In this document: positions 1 through 7,722 of the stretch, one piece after another
How positions within the stretch are numbered: the stretch's first letter is position 1
Layout of the letters: the number at the start of each line of letters is the position of its first letter
Origin: Cephalothrix spiralis
Taxonomy: Eukaryota > Nemertea > Palaeonemertea > Archinemertea > Cephalotrichidae
DNA: 10,296 nucleotides
Assembly (NCBI GenBank): GCA_032353305.1
Contig: JAUCNG010410137.1
Location: 1-10,296, forward strand
Direction of reading: 5' to 3'
Notes under the pieces: model-generated
Told to the model about the DNA's origin: nothing
The model's database searches: none
The model's input: the letters and a program-made list of their open reading frames with translations, nothing else
Program-made: the position numbers and the translations under genes

Positions 1-574
1 TGTACCATAACTATTGTTATCGAAGAAATGTGAAGATATATAGAGCTATAAAAACTGTATTCCGCCGATTGTTGAATGATCTTGAATAAATGTAGATATA
101 TATGGACCTTTTTAGCTTTTTAGTCCCATTCCCCAATTAGACGGGGGTATGCTTTAAACCACTGATGAAGTACTAATAAAGTTCGAAATATTTGGTTAAA
201 TAGTCTCCTTAAAATTCATTGTGTCTGTGGTTTCTCCAATTTCTCTAATCATTACTGATGAATTCAATGAAATTTCATAATTCTTTAAAGGTGCAGTAGA
301 TCGTCAACAATATCATTAGAACAATAGATTACAGATTGATTATCAAATTAGTCCTTATAAACTATTCTGACCAAAGAGTTATGTTGAGATACATGTATTG
401 GACATATACTTTCATCATCTTTAAAGTACTTATTGCCCAGATAAAGCAAATAACTATCACTTTCAATTTCGACTCCATAATAGGGAAATAAACTAGTCTT
501 ACATTGCCCACTGAGACGGATACCCTGCGGCTTTAATATAATTTTATGTTCCATTGTATATAAATCGAATAAAC
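1..574. other. 3' flank or last intron of the Ig gene, no confident gene
   Basis: AT-rich sequence downstream of the possible last coding exon. A minus-strand reading frame of 88 codons lies at 614-348. It has no recognised domain, and its phase does not match the transmembrane exon if spliced at 598. Candidate acceptors on the minus strand near 255 and 46 could start further short exons, but none has supporting structure. I see no RNA gene or mobile element here. Confidence 0.5.
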
Positions 575-597
575 TTACCATGCAACCATCGCTTTTT
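575..597 (-). CDS. Possible last coding exon (short cytoplasmic end)
   Basis: This is tentative. After the transmembrane exon the next good acceptor on the minus strand is TTTCTTTTTCAG ending at 598. Joined in phase 1, the frame reads KKAMVAW and then stops at TAA (577-575). The cytoplasmic tail would be only about 15 residues, with no ITIM, ITAM or other signalling motif that I can see. The same place also holds a GTAAGT donor starting at 578, so an alternative is a 19-base micro-exon (597-579) leading to exons further left or outside the window. An ATTAAA hexamer at 537-532 on the minus strand could serve as a polyadenylation signal, but this is a common word in AT-rich DNA. RNA evidence is needed to choose between these models. 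Confidence 0.3.
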
Positions 598-971
598 CTG
601 AAAAAGAAATTCACTTATATATGTTAAAATTATACAAAATGAAACGCTATTGCATAAAAATGTGAGCAATACTGGTTCAAAATAAAAATTGTGCAATGTA
701 CATTATGTTTTATGTATAAACAAGTTTAATAAATTGTTTTTTTCAAGTATTTTCGAACAAAAAACAATTCTGATGACAAATTAAATTTTGATCACCATTA
801 AGCCTATAAAATGATAATTCTTGAAATTTAAGAGGGATCATAAGGTTAATGAGGGATCATAAGGTTACTATGAGGCCATAAATTGATAAAGATTGTAAAA
901 AGCAAATGGTTAGGGTTTATGATTAAATAGTCTACTAGTCTGACGGTATGATGCAACTGATGAGGACTTAC
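598..971 (-). other. Intron after the transmembrane exon (tentative)
   Basis: This is 374 bases if the 597 acceptor is used. It holds a 17-base direct duplication (832-848 and 851-867). The first 20 codons after the transmembrane exon remain open and could provide a serine-rich alternative tail by intron retention, ending at 910-912. Confidence 0.45.
832..867. repeat. 17-base tandem duplication, period 19
   Basis: The word GAGGGATCATAAGGTTA occurs at 832-848 and again, identically, at 851-867, separated by two bases. It is intronic and probably a replication-slippage product. Confidence 0.9.
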
Positions 972-1076
972 TTTCAGTGGCAGCTTTTCGCTTTCGAAGT
1001 ATACACACAACAGCAACAACAACTGCAGGGATTATCAATATTAAAAGAACTATTGGAACTGCAATGGCAGCTGCAC
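972..1076 (-). CDS. Transmembrane exon with RKRK stop-transfer
   Basis: The acceptor TTTTTTGCATTCCAG ends at 1077 and the donor GTAAGT begins at 971. It spans 105 bases, 35 codons, phase 1 to phase 1. Together with the junction serine it encodes about 27 uncharged residues (AAAIAVPIVLLILIIP, then AVVVAVVCIL), followed at once by R28-K-R-K31 and AATE. This is the standard signature of a type I single-pass membrane span with a positive-inside stop-transfer. Two prolines (residues 8 and 17) and one cysteine near the inner leaflet (residue 25) stand out; the cysteine could be a palmitoylation site, which is inference. If the intron after it is retained, the frame continues for 20 more residues, rich in serine, and stops at 910-912. 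Confidence 0.87.
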
Positions 1077-1503
1077 CTGGAATGCAAAAAATATGGTTGC
1101 TTTTAGCACATACATGTAGGTTGATTTTAAACAGATTGGTGAATAATTGATTGTCGGGTTCAAGAAAACTTGTAGAACCAAGGGAAAATAAAAATGACAA
1201 ATCCCCTCAGTTTTTTCGAACACCTCAATTGGTATTTCTTCTCTACCTCTCGGATCATGCATAAGATTCGAAAAACGATTAATTGGCTACAATTTGTTAT
1301 TCCTAAAAATAATTTTGAAGTTCACTGACTCAGAACAAGAAAAAATAGTTTACGATCTCTAGTTGAAGGACGCTTTCTTCATTGGCCTATAAAGTTCATT
1401 TTTACGCCCCTCGATAGTGGTACCACAGCAATAAGCAAAAAAAAATCATTTTGCTTCAAGTTTCCACACGGGCTTTAATAGAATGCTTGATTTTGGAACT
1501 TAC
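1077..1503 (-). other. Intron between Ig6 and the transmembrane exon
   Basis: 427 bases with GTAAGT donor and CAG acceptor. Open minus-strand frames at 1200-1077 and 1262-1077 show no domain. No repeat or RNA gene was recognised. Confidence 0.75.
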
Positions 1504-1818
1504 TTATTTCGCCTCCTGTGTGTGGTTTTGGAGGTTCAGTTGGCTTTACTCCATTTACAAATAACAATGAAAAAGTTGTGGAACCAACAATATTAGTAAT
1601 TACACAGTCCCATGTACCATTGTGTTCACTTGTTAGGTCGGGAACAGTCAAAGTCCATTTTGAACCAGCAGAATAACTTAGTGTTTCTCTTGTTCCTTTA
1701 TTTTCACAATAAGCCACATTCGATTTAGGATTCTCGTCGACTTCAATGACTGCGTTTCCAGTGTCACCTGGTTTGTAAAAAACCTTAGAGGGTTGCTTTA
1801 CTACAATAATTGGTTTAT
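1504..1818 (-). CDS. Exon coding membrane-proximal Ig domain 6 with proline-rich stalk
   Basis: The acceptor TTCTTTTCAG ends at 1819 and the donor GTAAGT begins at 1503. It spans 315 bases, 105 codons, phase 1 to phase 1. The domain starts KPIIVVKQPSK. The F-strand is clear: L57-T-V-P-D-L-T-S-E-H-N-G-T-W-D-C72, with N67-G-T69 a possible glycosylation site. The B-strand (residues 20-27, TGNAVIEV) has no cysteine where one is expected. Instead a cysteine sits at residue 38 (VAYC), about where the core tryptophan normally lies. A standard B-F disulfide is therefore impossible within this domain. The last 15 residues, VKPTEPPKPHTGGEI, form a proline-rich stalk that runs into the transmembrane exon. 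Ig identity rests on the F-strand, the exon size and the position in the array, so it is slightly less certain than the others. Confidence 0.8.
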
Positions 1819-2175
1819 CTGAAAAGAATAGAAGCTAGCATTATCATTTGTAAAAGCTGGTGCCTAGCAGATGCCTTCTTCCAAATTTGTTTAAAGTCTT
1901 TTTCGACACCTTTCCGGATTAGACTATTTTTTGGCAGTTACTCCCTTCGATACTTTAGTTGATTGAATCGCATCGAAGAATTCAATATTACGAGTTTTTG
2001 TGATTTAGAATTTATAGCTCTTCAAGCTAGACAGAATAACTGCTAGGGTAAAATTAGCCGATTACTAAATTATTATATCAATATAATCTATTAATTGTTA
2101 GGTGCGTCGTCAAAACACATAGATCTGAAACCTATTAAAAGTGTTATGGGAAATGTTTGCCTATCATGTACTTAC
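1819..2175 (-). other. Intron between Ig5 and Ig6
   Basis: 357 bases with GTAAGT donor and TTTTCAG acceptor. It is AT-rich with no recognised feature. Confidence 0.75.
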
Positions 2176-2448
2176 ATTTTACATCAAGTTGTATTTTCTG
2201 GTAGGATTTACTCGATCCTAAAATTTCAGCCTCGCAGTGAAAGCTTTTACCATTTGTATCTTTGGTCACTTTGACGATATGCTTTAGTGATTCAGCATTT
2301 GTTTTTGAAGATATTTCTGCTGTTTCTTTAAAAAGTAATAATTTTGGTGCTGGGTAAAATGTTTTAGGTGTGCACGTGAAAGTCACGTCTGTATTTTCGT
2401 TCACAGAGATATCCGGAATTGCTGTTATTACCAGAGTATCTGGTAGAT
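2176..2448 (-). CDS. Exon coding Ig domain 5 (Trp-less C2-like)
   Basis: The acceptor CATGTTTTCAG ends at 2449 and the donor GTAAGT begins at 2175. It spans 273 bases, 91 codons, phase 1 to phase 1. It opens LPDTLVI and has C26 (VTFTC) and C72 (KSFHC). The C-strand reads P35-K-L-L-L39-F-K, with leucine replacing tryptophan. The F-strand D64-x-N-G-x-x-F-x-C matches Ig3. The leading LP-[DEKN]-[ST]-[LV] motif is common to Ig2 to Ig5 and includes the residue formed across the splice junction upstream. No N-x-[ST] sequon was seen. It is lysine-rich in the D to E strand region (SLKHIVKVTK). The domain is the shortest in the set and is best read as the last member of the duplicated block before the membrane-proximal domain. 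Confidence 0.83.
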
Positions 2449-3238
2449 CTGAAAACATGACAAATAACATAAGTTGATCAAGTATAAAGCCTAGATTTAT
2501 CACATGATCCAATTAAACGCATATATTTTGTATGTCGGTTTTGAGAAGGTTTGAGTTTAGGGTCACTCATGCCGCTACCATTTTATCGTCAATTTCTTCA
2601 TTCCAGACCGTATACTCGTCATTTTAATATAGTAGAACACGTGACAATTTAACGGACCTCGGTTATTCTGCCTTAGTTGGTACGATGCGTACGGGCGACT
2701 GTTTGACGCTAGTAATGATAATCGCAAGTATTTAATTTCGCCGAGTCCACATGTCCACATCATTTTGTCCACATTTCAATATCAATCTCAAACGAACAAA
2801 TTCGTCCACACAAGATCAGAACATGAACACAAGACAAATCGCGTGAATTGTGGGAGAATTCCAACCTGACACCGCACACTAGTTTTGATGCGTAGCCTAC
2901 ACGCGTTCATGTGCAAGGTGTGAGGTAGGTTTCAGTGGGCGGTTGTTCATTGTGGTATAATGTACGCGGCTTAGGCTATATTGCAAAAATCAGATTTTTA
3001 CGAAAATTAGATATTGTGGCTCTTCCATCTTGGCCCTGCGACTTTTAATATCCTTCCGTCAAGGTCAACAAATTGTTGATTCAGCAAGAGACCTTTCATT
3101 TCGGTACCAAATGGTAATTTCAGCTAAGCCCTCCAATATAGATAATGCCAATTATCATAGCGAGGTAGTCGAGATGGAGACCTTTGACTATGGTTTTCCT
3201 ATTAAAAAAAAATCTCTAGATACTGTTTCAATACTTAC
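2449..3238 (-). other. Intron between Ig4 and Ig5
   Basis: 790 bases. The middle part (about 2530-2960) is less AT-rich than the other introns and richer in CG dinucleotides, which hints at an inserted element. I found no protein signature, terminal repeat or RNA-polymerase-III box to name it. A minus-strand frame at 2575-2772 has no recognised domain. Confidence 0.7.
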
Positions 3239-3517
3239 AATATACATTGTATTTTATTTTGTTTGAACTCTTCGTTTTTGTAGTAAGTGTCGTTCCTGTA
3301 CTTGTTCCAAGACAATATAATTCGGTGCCATTGTTATTTTTATTGACGACTTCAACAAGGCTACCCTTGCTAGTTACTGCTCCATTTATACCTGTCCTAT
3401 AGATCGAAAAAGTAACTGCTGGGTTTGCAGTCGATGCTGAACAAGTTGATCCAAGTGAAGTGCCTTCCAAAAGCGGAAAAGTCTTTGTTTGGGATAAGCT
3501 TACTGTTTCGGGTAAAT
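3239..3517 (-). CDS. Exon coding Ig domain 4 (Trp-less, most divergent of the duplicated set)
   Basis: The acceptor ATTATTTCAG ends at 3518 and the donor GTAAGT begins at 3238. It spans 279 bases, 93 codons, phase 1 to phase 1. It opens LPETVSL and has its first cysteine at residue 26 (GSTC) and second at residue 69 (ELYC). The C-strand reads P33-A-V-T-F-S-I39-Y-R, with isoleucine at the tryptophan position. The F-strand motif N-x-N-G-T-E-L-Y-C keeps the longer G-x-x-[FL]-x-C spacing. N63-G-T65 is a possible N-glycosylation site just before the second cysteine. Serine and threonine are frequent in its second half. A plus-strand reading frame overlapping the donor (3030-3266) shows no domain and is taken as chance. 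Fold assignment is by cysteine spacing and by similarity to Ig2, Ig3 and Ig5. Confidence 0.8.
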
Positions 3518-4294
3518 CTGAAATAATAATATGACCAGCCTTTGTGTATTTTGACAAATTGTAGACATATTTATGTAAATTAATTTAAATCTCGCACAAG
3601 TTATTTCATGTGCGCCTTAGGCCGGAGGCTATAAGAAAAAATGGGCCTAAATCTTGAAATCTTATCGAATATTATATCATAGCCCTACCGCGCGTTTTAA
3701 GAGCTACATGTATTAGCAACAAAACTGCTATGAAATTTTTCTGGCGCTACTTAATCCAAAAAAAACTTATGTTTTGGATGTTCTTGTGAGCTATTATTCG
3801 AAGTAGTTTGATCATTTCATGATAAAAGTTCCAGAATAAAAAGGGCCCATCACAGAAACCAAAGTCTTTATCATGATCTCGTGGCCATTTAAAAGTCTTC
3901 AAACACGGAATTAAGGGCCTATTTCTAAAACACGAAGGCTCAGATACCAGGGCATTGTATAATAATTTTAACGGCCATGCTTCAAAAAAATGCCACTACC
4001 AATTTATTTATAAAACTAAAGGGCTAGTATCATATACCAGGGCTTTTATCGGAATCTTATTTTTAATTGTAAAAAAATTGAAGTCGAGCAGAAAATTTCG
4101 TGCCGGAGGCAGCAGCCTTTAGCGTCTAAAGGAGAATCCGGTACTGTAAACTGCGCATATTGGATGATGTGTCTATAATTTTAATAATTGACTATAAGAT
4201 CCTATAACAGGATTAAGTTCGATTGACAATCGCTTGAAATTTACGACATATATCATTGAGAATGAGCGTGGATTCCTTGGTTTTGAAAACTTAC
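3518..4294 (-). other. Intron between Ig3 and Ig4
   Basis: 777 bases. It contains loosely repeated GGGC-containing phrases (for example ATACCAGGGC at 3944-3953 and 4034-4043, 90 bases apart), which may be a decayed tandem repeat. No coding or RNA feature was seen. Confidence 0.7.
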
Positions 4295-4585
4295 ATTCCA
4301 CTTCTGCATTTATGGCCGTCGAATCAATGCTGTGACCTTGAAGTACAGTATTTCCTGATGTTGCTCTGCATTTGAAATCATTGCCATTATCGTCAATTTG
4401 CATTGAACGTTTAAAACTTAGTGAATCTCTTTCTGTAACCTTGTTCAATTCTTCTGTTCCTTTGTATAAAGCGAGGTCTGGTTTTGGCTTATAATCGTTG
4501 CTTGGTGTGCAGGTAAATGTAACTTCTTTTCCTTTTGCGACCGGGAATGTTGGAGAAACGGATAGTTTAACACTGTTTGGTAAAG
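4295..4585 (-). CDS. Exon coding Ig domain 3 (Trp-less C2-like)
   Basis: The acceptor TTTGTTACAG ends at 4586 and the donor GTAAGT begins at 4294. It spans 291 bases, 97 codons, phase 1 to phase 1. The frame is open throughout, although the exon lacks a Met. The domain opens LPNSVKL and has C26 (VTFTC) and C73 (NDFKC). The C-strand reads P36-D-L-A-L40-Y-K, again with leucine at the tryptophan position. The F-strand reads D66-N-G-N-D-F-K-C73, one residue longer than the usual D-x-G-x-Y-x-C. It shares VTFTCT and the P-x-L-x-L-[YF]-[KR] pattern with Ig2 and Ig5, so I infer common descent by exon duplication. An overlapping minus-strand frame at 4445-4645 is a shadow that crosses the acceptor and has no domain signature. 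Confidence 0.85.
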
Positions 4586-4673
4586 CTGTAACAAAGCAAA
4601 AAAAGTAAGAGCTAGTTTGTTAGGTTCAGGAGTCAAGACTCTCAAGACAAAGTCGTAGAGCCAATGAAAAATA

Positions 4674-4760
4674 ATTCAATTCAATTCAATTTATTTGTCT
4701 AATAGCCTAACTCGGCTTATTACAATATCTCGATACAAATAAATTAACAATAGAGTGACC
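4674..4760 (-). mobile_element. Probable 3' tail of a non-LTR retrotransposon or SINE
   Basis: On the minus strand this reads as a stem-loop followed by a short simple-repeat tail. The stem is GGCTTATTA (4714-4722) against TAATAGCC (4700-4707) on the plus strand, with one bulged base and a six-base loop. The tail is TAAATTGAATTGAATTGAAT (4693-4674 on the minus strand), three ATTCA units plus one variant on the plus strand. A 3' stem-loop ending in a microsatellite is typical of L2/CR1-like LINEs and their SINE partners. No reverse-transcriptase coding sequence is present, so it is a 5'-truncated copy or a SINE. The upstream limit is uncertain. Confidence 0.5.
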
Positions 4761-5194
4761 AATCCTCACCCCTTTTTCTTGAACGCCTAATTCTACGATA
4801 AGTAAATTGAGATACAGGTCAACAAGGTATCCTTTCCCTAAAATGGCATCAAAAAGTATAGTTATTTGCTTTATCTTGGCAATTAGTACTTTTTATTTAA
4901 AGATGATAAAAGAACATCTATATCCATAACAGGTTACTCTTCATAACTCTTTGGACAGTATTATAGTTGATTATAACAAATTTGATAATTAATCTTGAAT
5001 CTACATGTATTATTCTCATATTATTGTTTACTGTCACAAATTTCATATTGATTATTGACCAATAACACTGTTACATAAAAGTCATCAGATAAACCTCCCT
5101 GAACTTGACTGAAACTGGTTTATTAGCTGTGATCAGCTGTGAAAATTCAGTGAACTTATGCCAGGGTGAATCAGCGAAATAGCAATCGGGTCAC

Positions 5195-5518
5195 GAAGTG
5201 ATATGCATGTATAGTAGAATATATATGGTATTCATAATTATAGTGTGCTATAGTTTCATTTTTATATCTTTAAAAGTTATCAATTTTCAGAAGTGGCGTC
5301 AAAAATTACTTACGTTTTAATCCTAATAATTTTACACGTTATTCAAAAATTCCGTAATTTTTATAACAGTTTCTGTATAAAACAGTTTTTAGTTTTAAAC
5401 AGTTGACAGTATTAATTATGGTGTTTTCTCTCAGCAGTACAAATTTCAGCACCGCGTATGTCAACGAAATATAATACCATCGTAAAATTAAATTGACGCA
5501 TCAGTCGCCAATACTTAC
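5195..5518 (+). repeat. Decayed third copy of the 7.3-8.3 kb repeat family
   Basis: By eye this aligns, with several deletions, to the left arm of the large inverted repeat in the same orientation. Shared landmarks in the same order are TAGTGTGCTA with a T-rich run (from 5241), TTTAAAAGTTAT, TGGCGTCAAAAATT, ATTCAAAAATTCCGTA, TATGTCAACGAAATATAAT, and AAATTGACGCATC (before 5503). It seems to lack the part containing the 35-base block that is perfect between the other two copies. Its right edge reaches the splice donor of Ig2. Boundaries are approximate. Confidence 0.65.
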
Positions 5519-5803
5519 CGAAAACCTCATAAGGTATTATATTTGAATCTGTTTTATCAGACGCCAGCAATGTATCAGATGATGTAGCGGTACATTTAAA
5601 ATTATTTAAGTCCATATCCCTGATCAAAGTTACAATTTTGTTCCAGACAGATTTCCCCTTTTCAGAGTATTTTTTGTCATCTCTGTATAAATGCAAATCC
5701 GGTATAGGGTTAGATTGACTCGCTGTACAAGTAAATGTAACATCAGTTTGATTTTTTACGGGGGACGAAGGTGATGAAATAAGTGTTAGTGTTTTTGGCA
5801 AAT
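5519..5803 (-). CDS. Exon coding Ig domain 2 (Trp-less C2-like)
   Basis: The acceptor TTTCAG ends at 5804 and the donor GTAAGT begins at 5518. It spans 285 bases, 95 codons, phase 1 to phase 1. The domain opens with LPKTLTL and has its first cysteine at residue 26 (VTFTC) and its second at residue 71 (NNFKC). Where canonical Ig domains have the C-strand tryptophan (P-x-x-x-W-x-K), it reads P35-D-L-H-L39-Y-R, so leucine replaces tryptophan. N18-Q-T is a possible N-glycosylation site. The layout closely matches the next three exons, which suggests tandem exon duplication. The donor lies at the edge of a dispersed repeat (about 5195-5518), which is unusual. Reading through the donor would add about 34 codons before a stop. 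The spacing of cysteines and frame-preserving junctions make an Ig domain very likely, though the ligand is unknown. Confidence 0.85.
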
Positions 5804-6514
5804 CTGAAATGAAAACAATACTTTAATCACTACGTCATGGAATGAAAAGGACACTATAGTAAATCTGAAATCATTCAATCACATTATTTTTCTGTACAAG
5901 GGCATGAAATATGCACACCACAAAATTCGGCCGAATTTATATGAATAGTGCGGGGTTTTCATTCCTATCCAAAACCGCAGACAAAATATATTAGGAAACC
6001 GTTCAAAATCAAGGTTATGGTCAAATAATTTCATTATCCATATGATATAACGGTCACTAATTCCATTCATCGCTGTTCCCTCATGAGGTTTCGGATTTTT
6101 AGATTATGATCACAGAATCATTTTTTGGTACAGGTTCCGCGTCACACCAGTTCCGCTTCACACCAGAAACAAAACCAAAAATAAACCTCAAACATATATA
6201 AAATCTAATGCCTGGCGGAATAAAGACTCGTTGTTTTCTTTTATTTACTGGAGCTGGCACGCGTTTTTTGTGTTACAAATTTGATGTTAAAGAAACAGTT
6301 TTGGTTGAGAATAAACACGTTAAAAAAAATACATGACAATTAAATATCAACATTCAAAAGCTTTTGCAATATCAAACTCTAAGAGTCCTCTAACAATATC
6401 TTTCCTTGATTTGCAAGTCGTTTGTGTATTACATTCCATAGTACGTACGCCCATTCGTACCATTAAAATAATTATCTAATTAAGATGCCATCAAATGTTG
6501 TGTATAGTACTTAC
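5804..6514 (-). other. Intron between Ig1 and Ig2
   Basis: 711 bases with GTAAGT donor and CAG acceptor. It contains a 16-base tandem duplication at 6134-6165. A minus-strand frame at 5879-6070 has no recognised domain. Confidence 0.75.
6134..6165. repeat. 16-base tandem duplication
   Basis: GTTCCGCGTCACACCA (6134-6149) is followed directly by GTTCCGCTTCACACCA (6150-6165), one mismatch. It lies in intron 1 with no evident role. Confidence 0.9.
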
Positions 6515-6796
6515 AAACAACGTCTATAGTAACAGAATCACTGGTCTGTTGTCCGACACTATTTGATACTTTGCATGCGTATGCTCCATTGTCAGTTTTT
6601 TGTATTGGATTGACCGTCAACTCATTTGATGTAGGTATTAAGGATCCACCATCTTTTGTCCAATCATAAGTAACAGGTTCAGCACCGGTTTCCGTCTGTG
6701 CACACTTAAGTGTTAGAGAAGTTCCTTTCTTGACCCGGACTTTATTTAGAGTAATTGGGTGGGTGGATGAAGAAATTGTTGGTTTAGCAGGGGGAA
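6515..6796 (-). CDS. Exon coding Ig domain 1 (I-set type) of a multi-Ig membrane protein
   Basis: This is the most upstream exon I can identify. The acceptor is a run of eight T followed by CAG ending at 6797, and the donor GTAAGT begins at 6514. It spans 282 bases, 94 codons, phase 1 at both ends. It encodes one complete Ig domain, I-set in style: first cysteine at exon residue 32 (LTLKC), core tryptophan at residue 46 (YDW), and the motif D69-x-G71-x-Y73-x-C75, followed by a G-strand ending SVTIDVV. The opening PPAKP is typical of a linker between Ig domains. It is the only domain here with every hallmark of a canonical Ig fold. The frame stays open upstream to a Met, but that stretch lacks a convincing signal peptide and follows a strong acceptor, so I treat it as intron. 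An earlier exon must supply the signal peptide. Role inferred: extracellular ligand or adhesion domain. Confidence 0.85.
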
Positions 6797-7285
6797 CTGA
6801 AAAAAAATGTATTTCAATTAATGCACCAGCAAATTTATTTCCATTCAAACATTCCACTTAGATAAATGACTTGGTGGCACTATTAATACTCGTATCGTAG
6901 CTTCCATGCTCTGCATGATTATTTTTGCTTGAATCGAAAAATCCCCCGAGTGATTAACAGGTTATATCATAAAGGATCCTAAAGTGATATTGGAGCGCTA
7001 TGGCCTGGCCCTCACACCGAGGGATTTAGCTAGATGTACGATGCACCGATTGGCAGCGTTAGGCAGCGCGCTATTCTCGGTATTAAGGCCCCCCTACAAT
7101 TTATTTTATTTTAATTTTATTATCAACTTTAGAAGTTCAATTATATGCCGGGTATGATAGCAGGATAGGTCCTTCGGTCAAATTAAAAATTTTATGAAAA
7201 AAATTTGACCAAAATTTGTCAAACATTCCGACTCTTTTTCTAATAATGCTTTTTATATGATGAACTATGATATTTTAAAATACCA
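6797..7285. other. Upstream intron or 5' flank, no gene recognised
   Basis: This is the region just upstream of Ig1 on the minus strand. I looked for a signal-peptide exon (Met, hydrophobic run, phase-1 donor) and found none. It holds a hairpin with perfect 9-base arms, GGTCAAATT (7176-7184) and AATTTGACC (7202-7210). It also has a palindromic AAAGGATCCTAAA and a GGGATTTAGC, both of which recur, inverted, in the 61-base repeats further right. Confidence 0.6.
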
Positions 7286-7722
7286 TTTGGAAGTATATAT
7301 ATCAGGTGGCGCGCGCTATATTTTGCCTGCTGTTTACAAGGTCATATCTTAAACAATAAGTGCGATAATGATTTGAAATTTTGCATTAGGAAAATAATGT
7401 TCTCAATAGTGTGCCAAAGTTATTTTTTGATATCACATTTACAGTTTTTAAGTTATGTCAATTTGCGCAACTAGGGTTAAAAAACGTAATATCATAGAAT
7501 GGCGTTACAATTCTTAGTCCGAATTTTTGCTTACTATTTAAAAACCCATAGTTTAAAAAATAATAAAGCTATTGGCTTTAAATTTCAGTATTGGTGTTTT
7601 CTTTCCGTGATGTAAATTACAGCATTATATGTCAACAAAATATAATTCAAAATCATACAGTTAAAGCGCATCACAATAAGCGAATATTATTCCAGGTATA
7701 CGCCATGGCGCTATTTTTAGTC
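7286..7722 (+). repeat. Left arm of a large imperfect inverted repeat
   Basis: The reverse complement of this arm matches about 7850-8286 over most of its length, roughly four bases in five by eye. The longest perfect block is 35 bases (7443-7477 against 8091-8125), centred on TCAATTTGCGCAACTAGGG. Other shared landmarks are TTTGGAA at the outer end, GGTGGCGC, TATATTTTGCC, ATCTTAAACAATA, GTTCTCAATAGTGTGC and AGCGCATC against GACGCATC. The outer sequence beyond 7286 resembles the other arm weakly. No terminal transposase or target-site duplication was identified. Confidence 0.85.

Larger units (their letters stand above)
4586..5518 (-). other. Intron between Ig2 and Ig3, repeat-bearing
   Basis: 933 bases, the longest intron found. 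It carries a retrotransposon-like 3' tail (about 4674-4760) and a decayed copy of a dispersed repeat (about 5195-5518). The stretch between them (4760-5190) shows nothing recognised beyond AT-rich sequence. Confidence 0.75.

Noticed and set aside
348-614. 88-codon minus-strand open frame as a separate gene or a long last exon
   Set aside because: No domain is recognisable, its phase is wrong for direct splicing from the transmembrane exon, and at this base composition one or two chance frames of this length are expected in 10 kb on six frames.
3030-3266. 78-codon plus-strand open frame
   Set aside because: It overlaps the end and donor of the Ig4 exon on the opposite strand and has no domain signature.
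3840-4050. Tandem repeat built on GGGC phrases
   Set aside because: Only short words such as ATACCAGGGC recur, and the spacings differ (90 and about 106 bases), so I cannot support a defined repeat unit.
4445-4645. 66-codon minus-strand frame
   Set aside because: It is a shadow overlapping the Ig3 exon in another frame; the Ig3 frame carries both cysteines and clean splice sites.
6797-6857. Reading the Met at 6857 as the true start, giving Ig1 an N-terminal leader
   Set aside because: The leader (MECLNGNKFAGALIEIHF) is not a convincing signal peptide and the strong TTTTTTTTCAG acceptor at 6797 matches the phase-1 pattern of all other exons.
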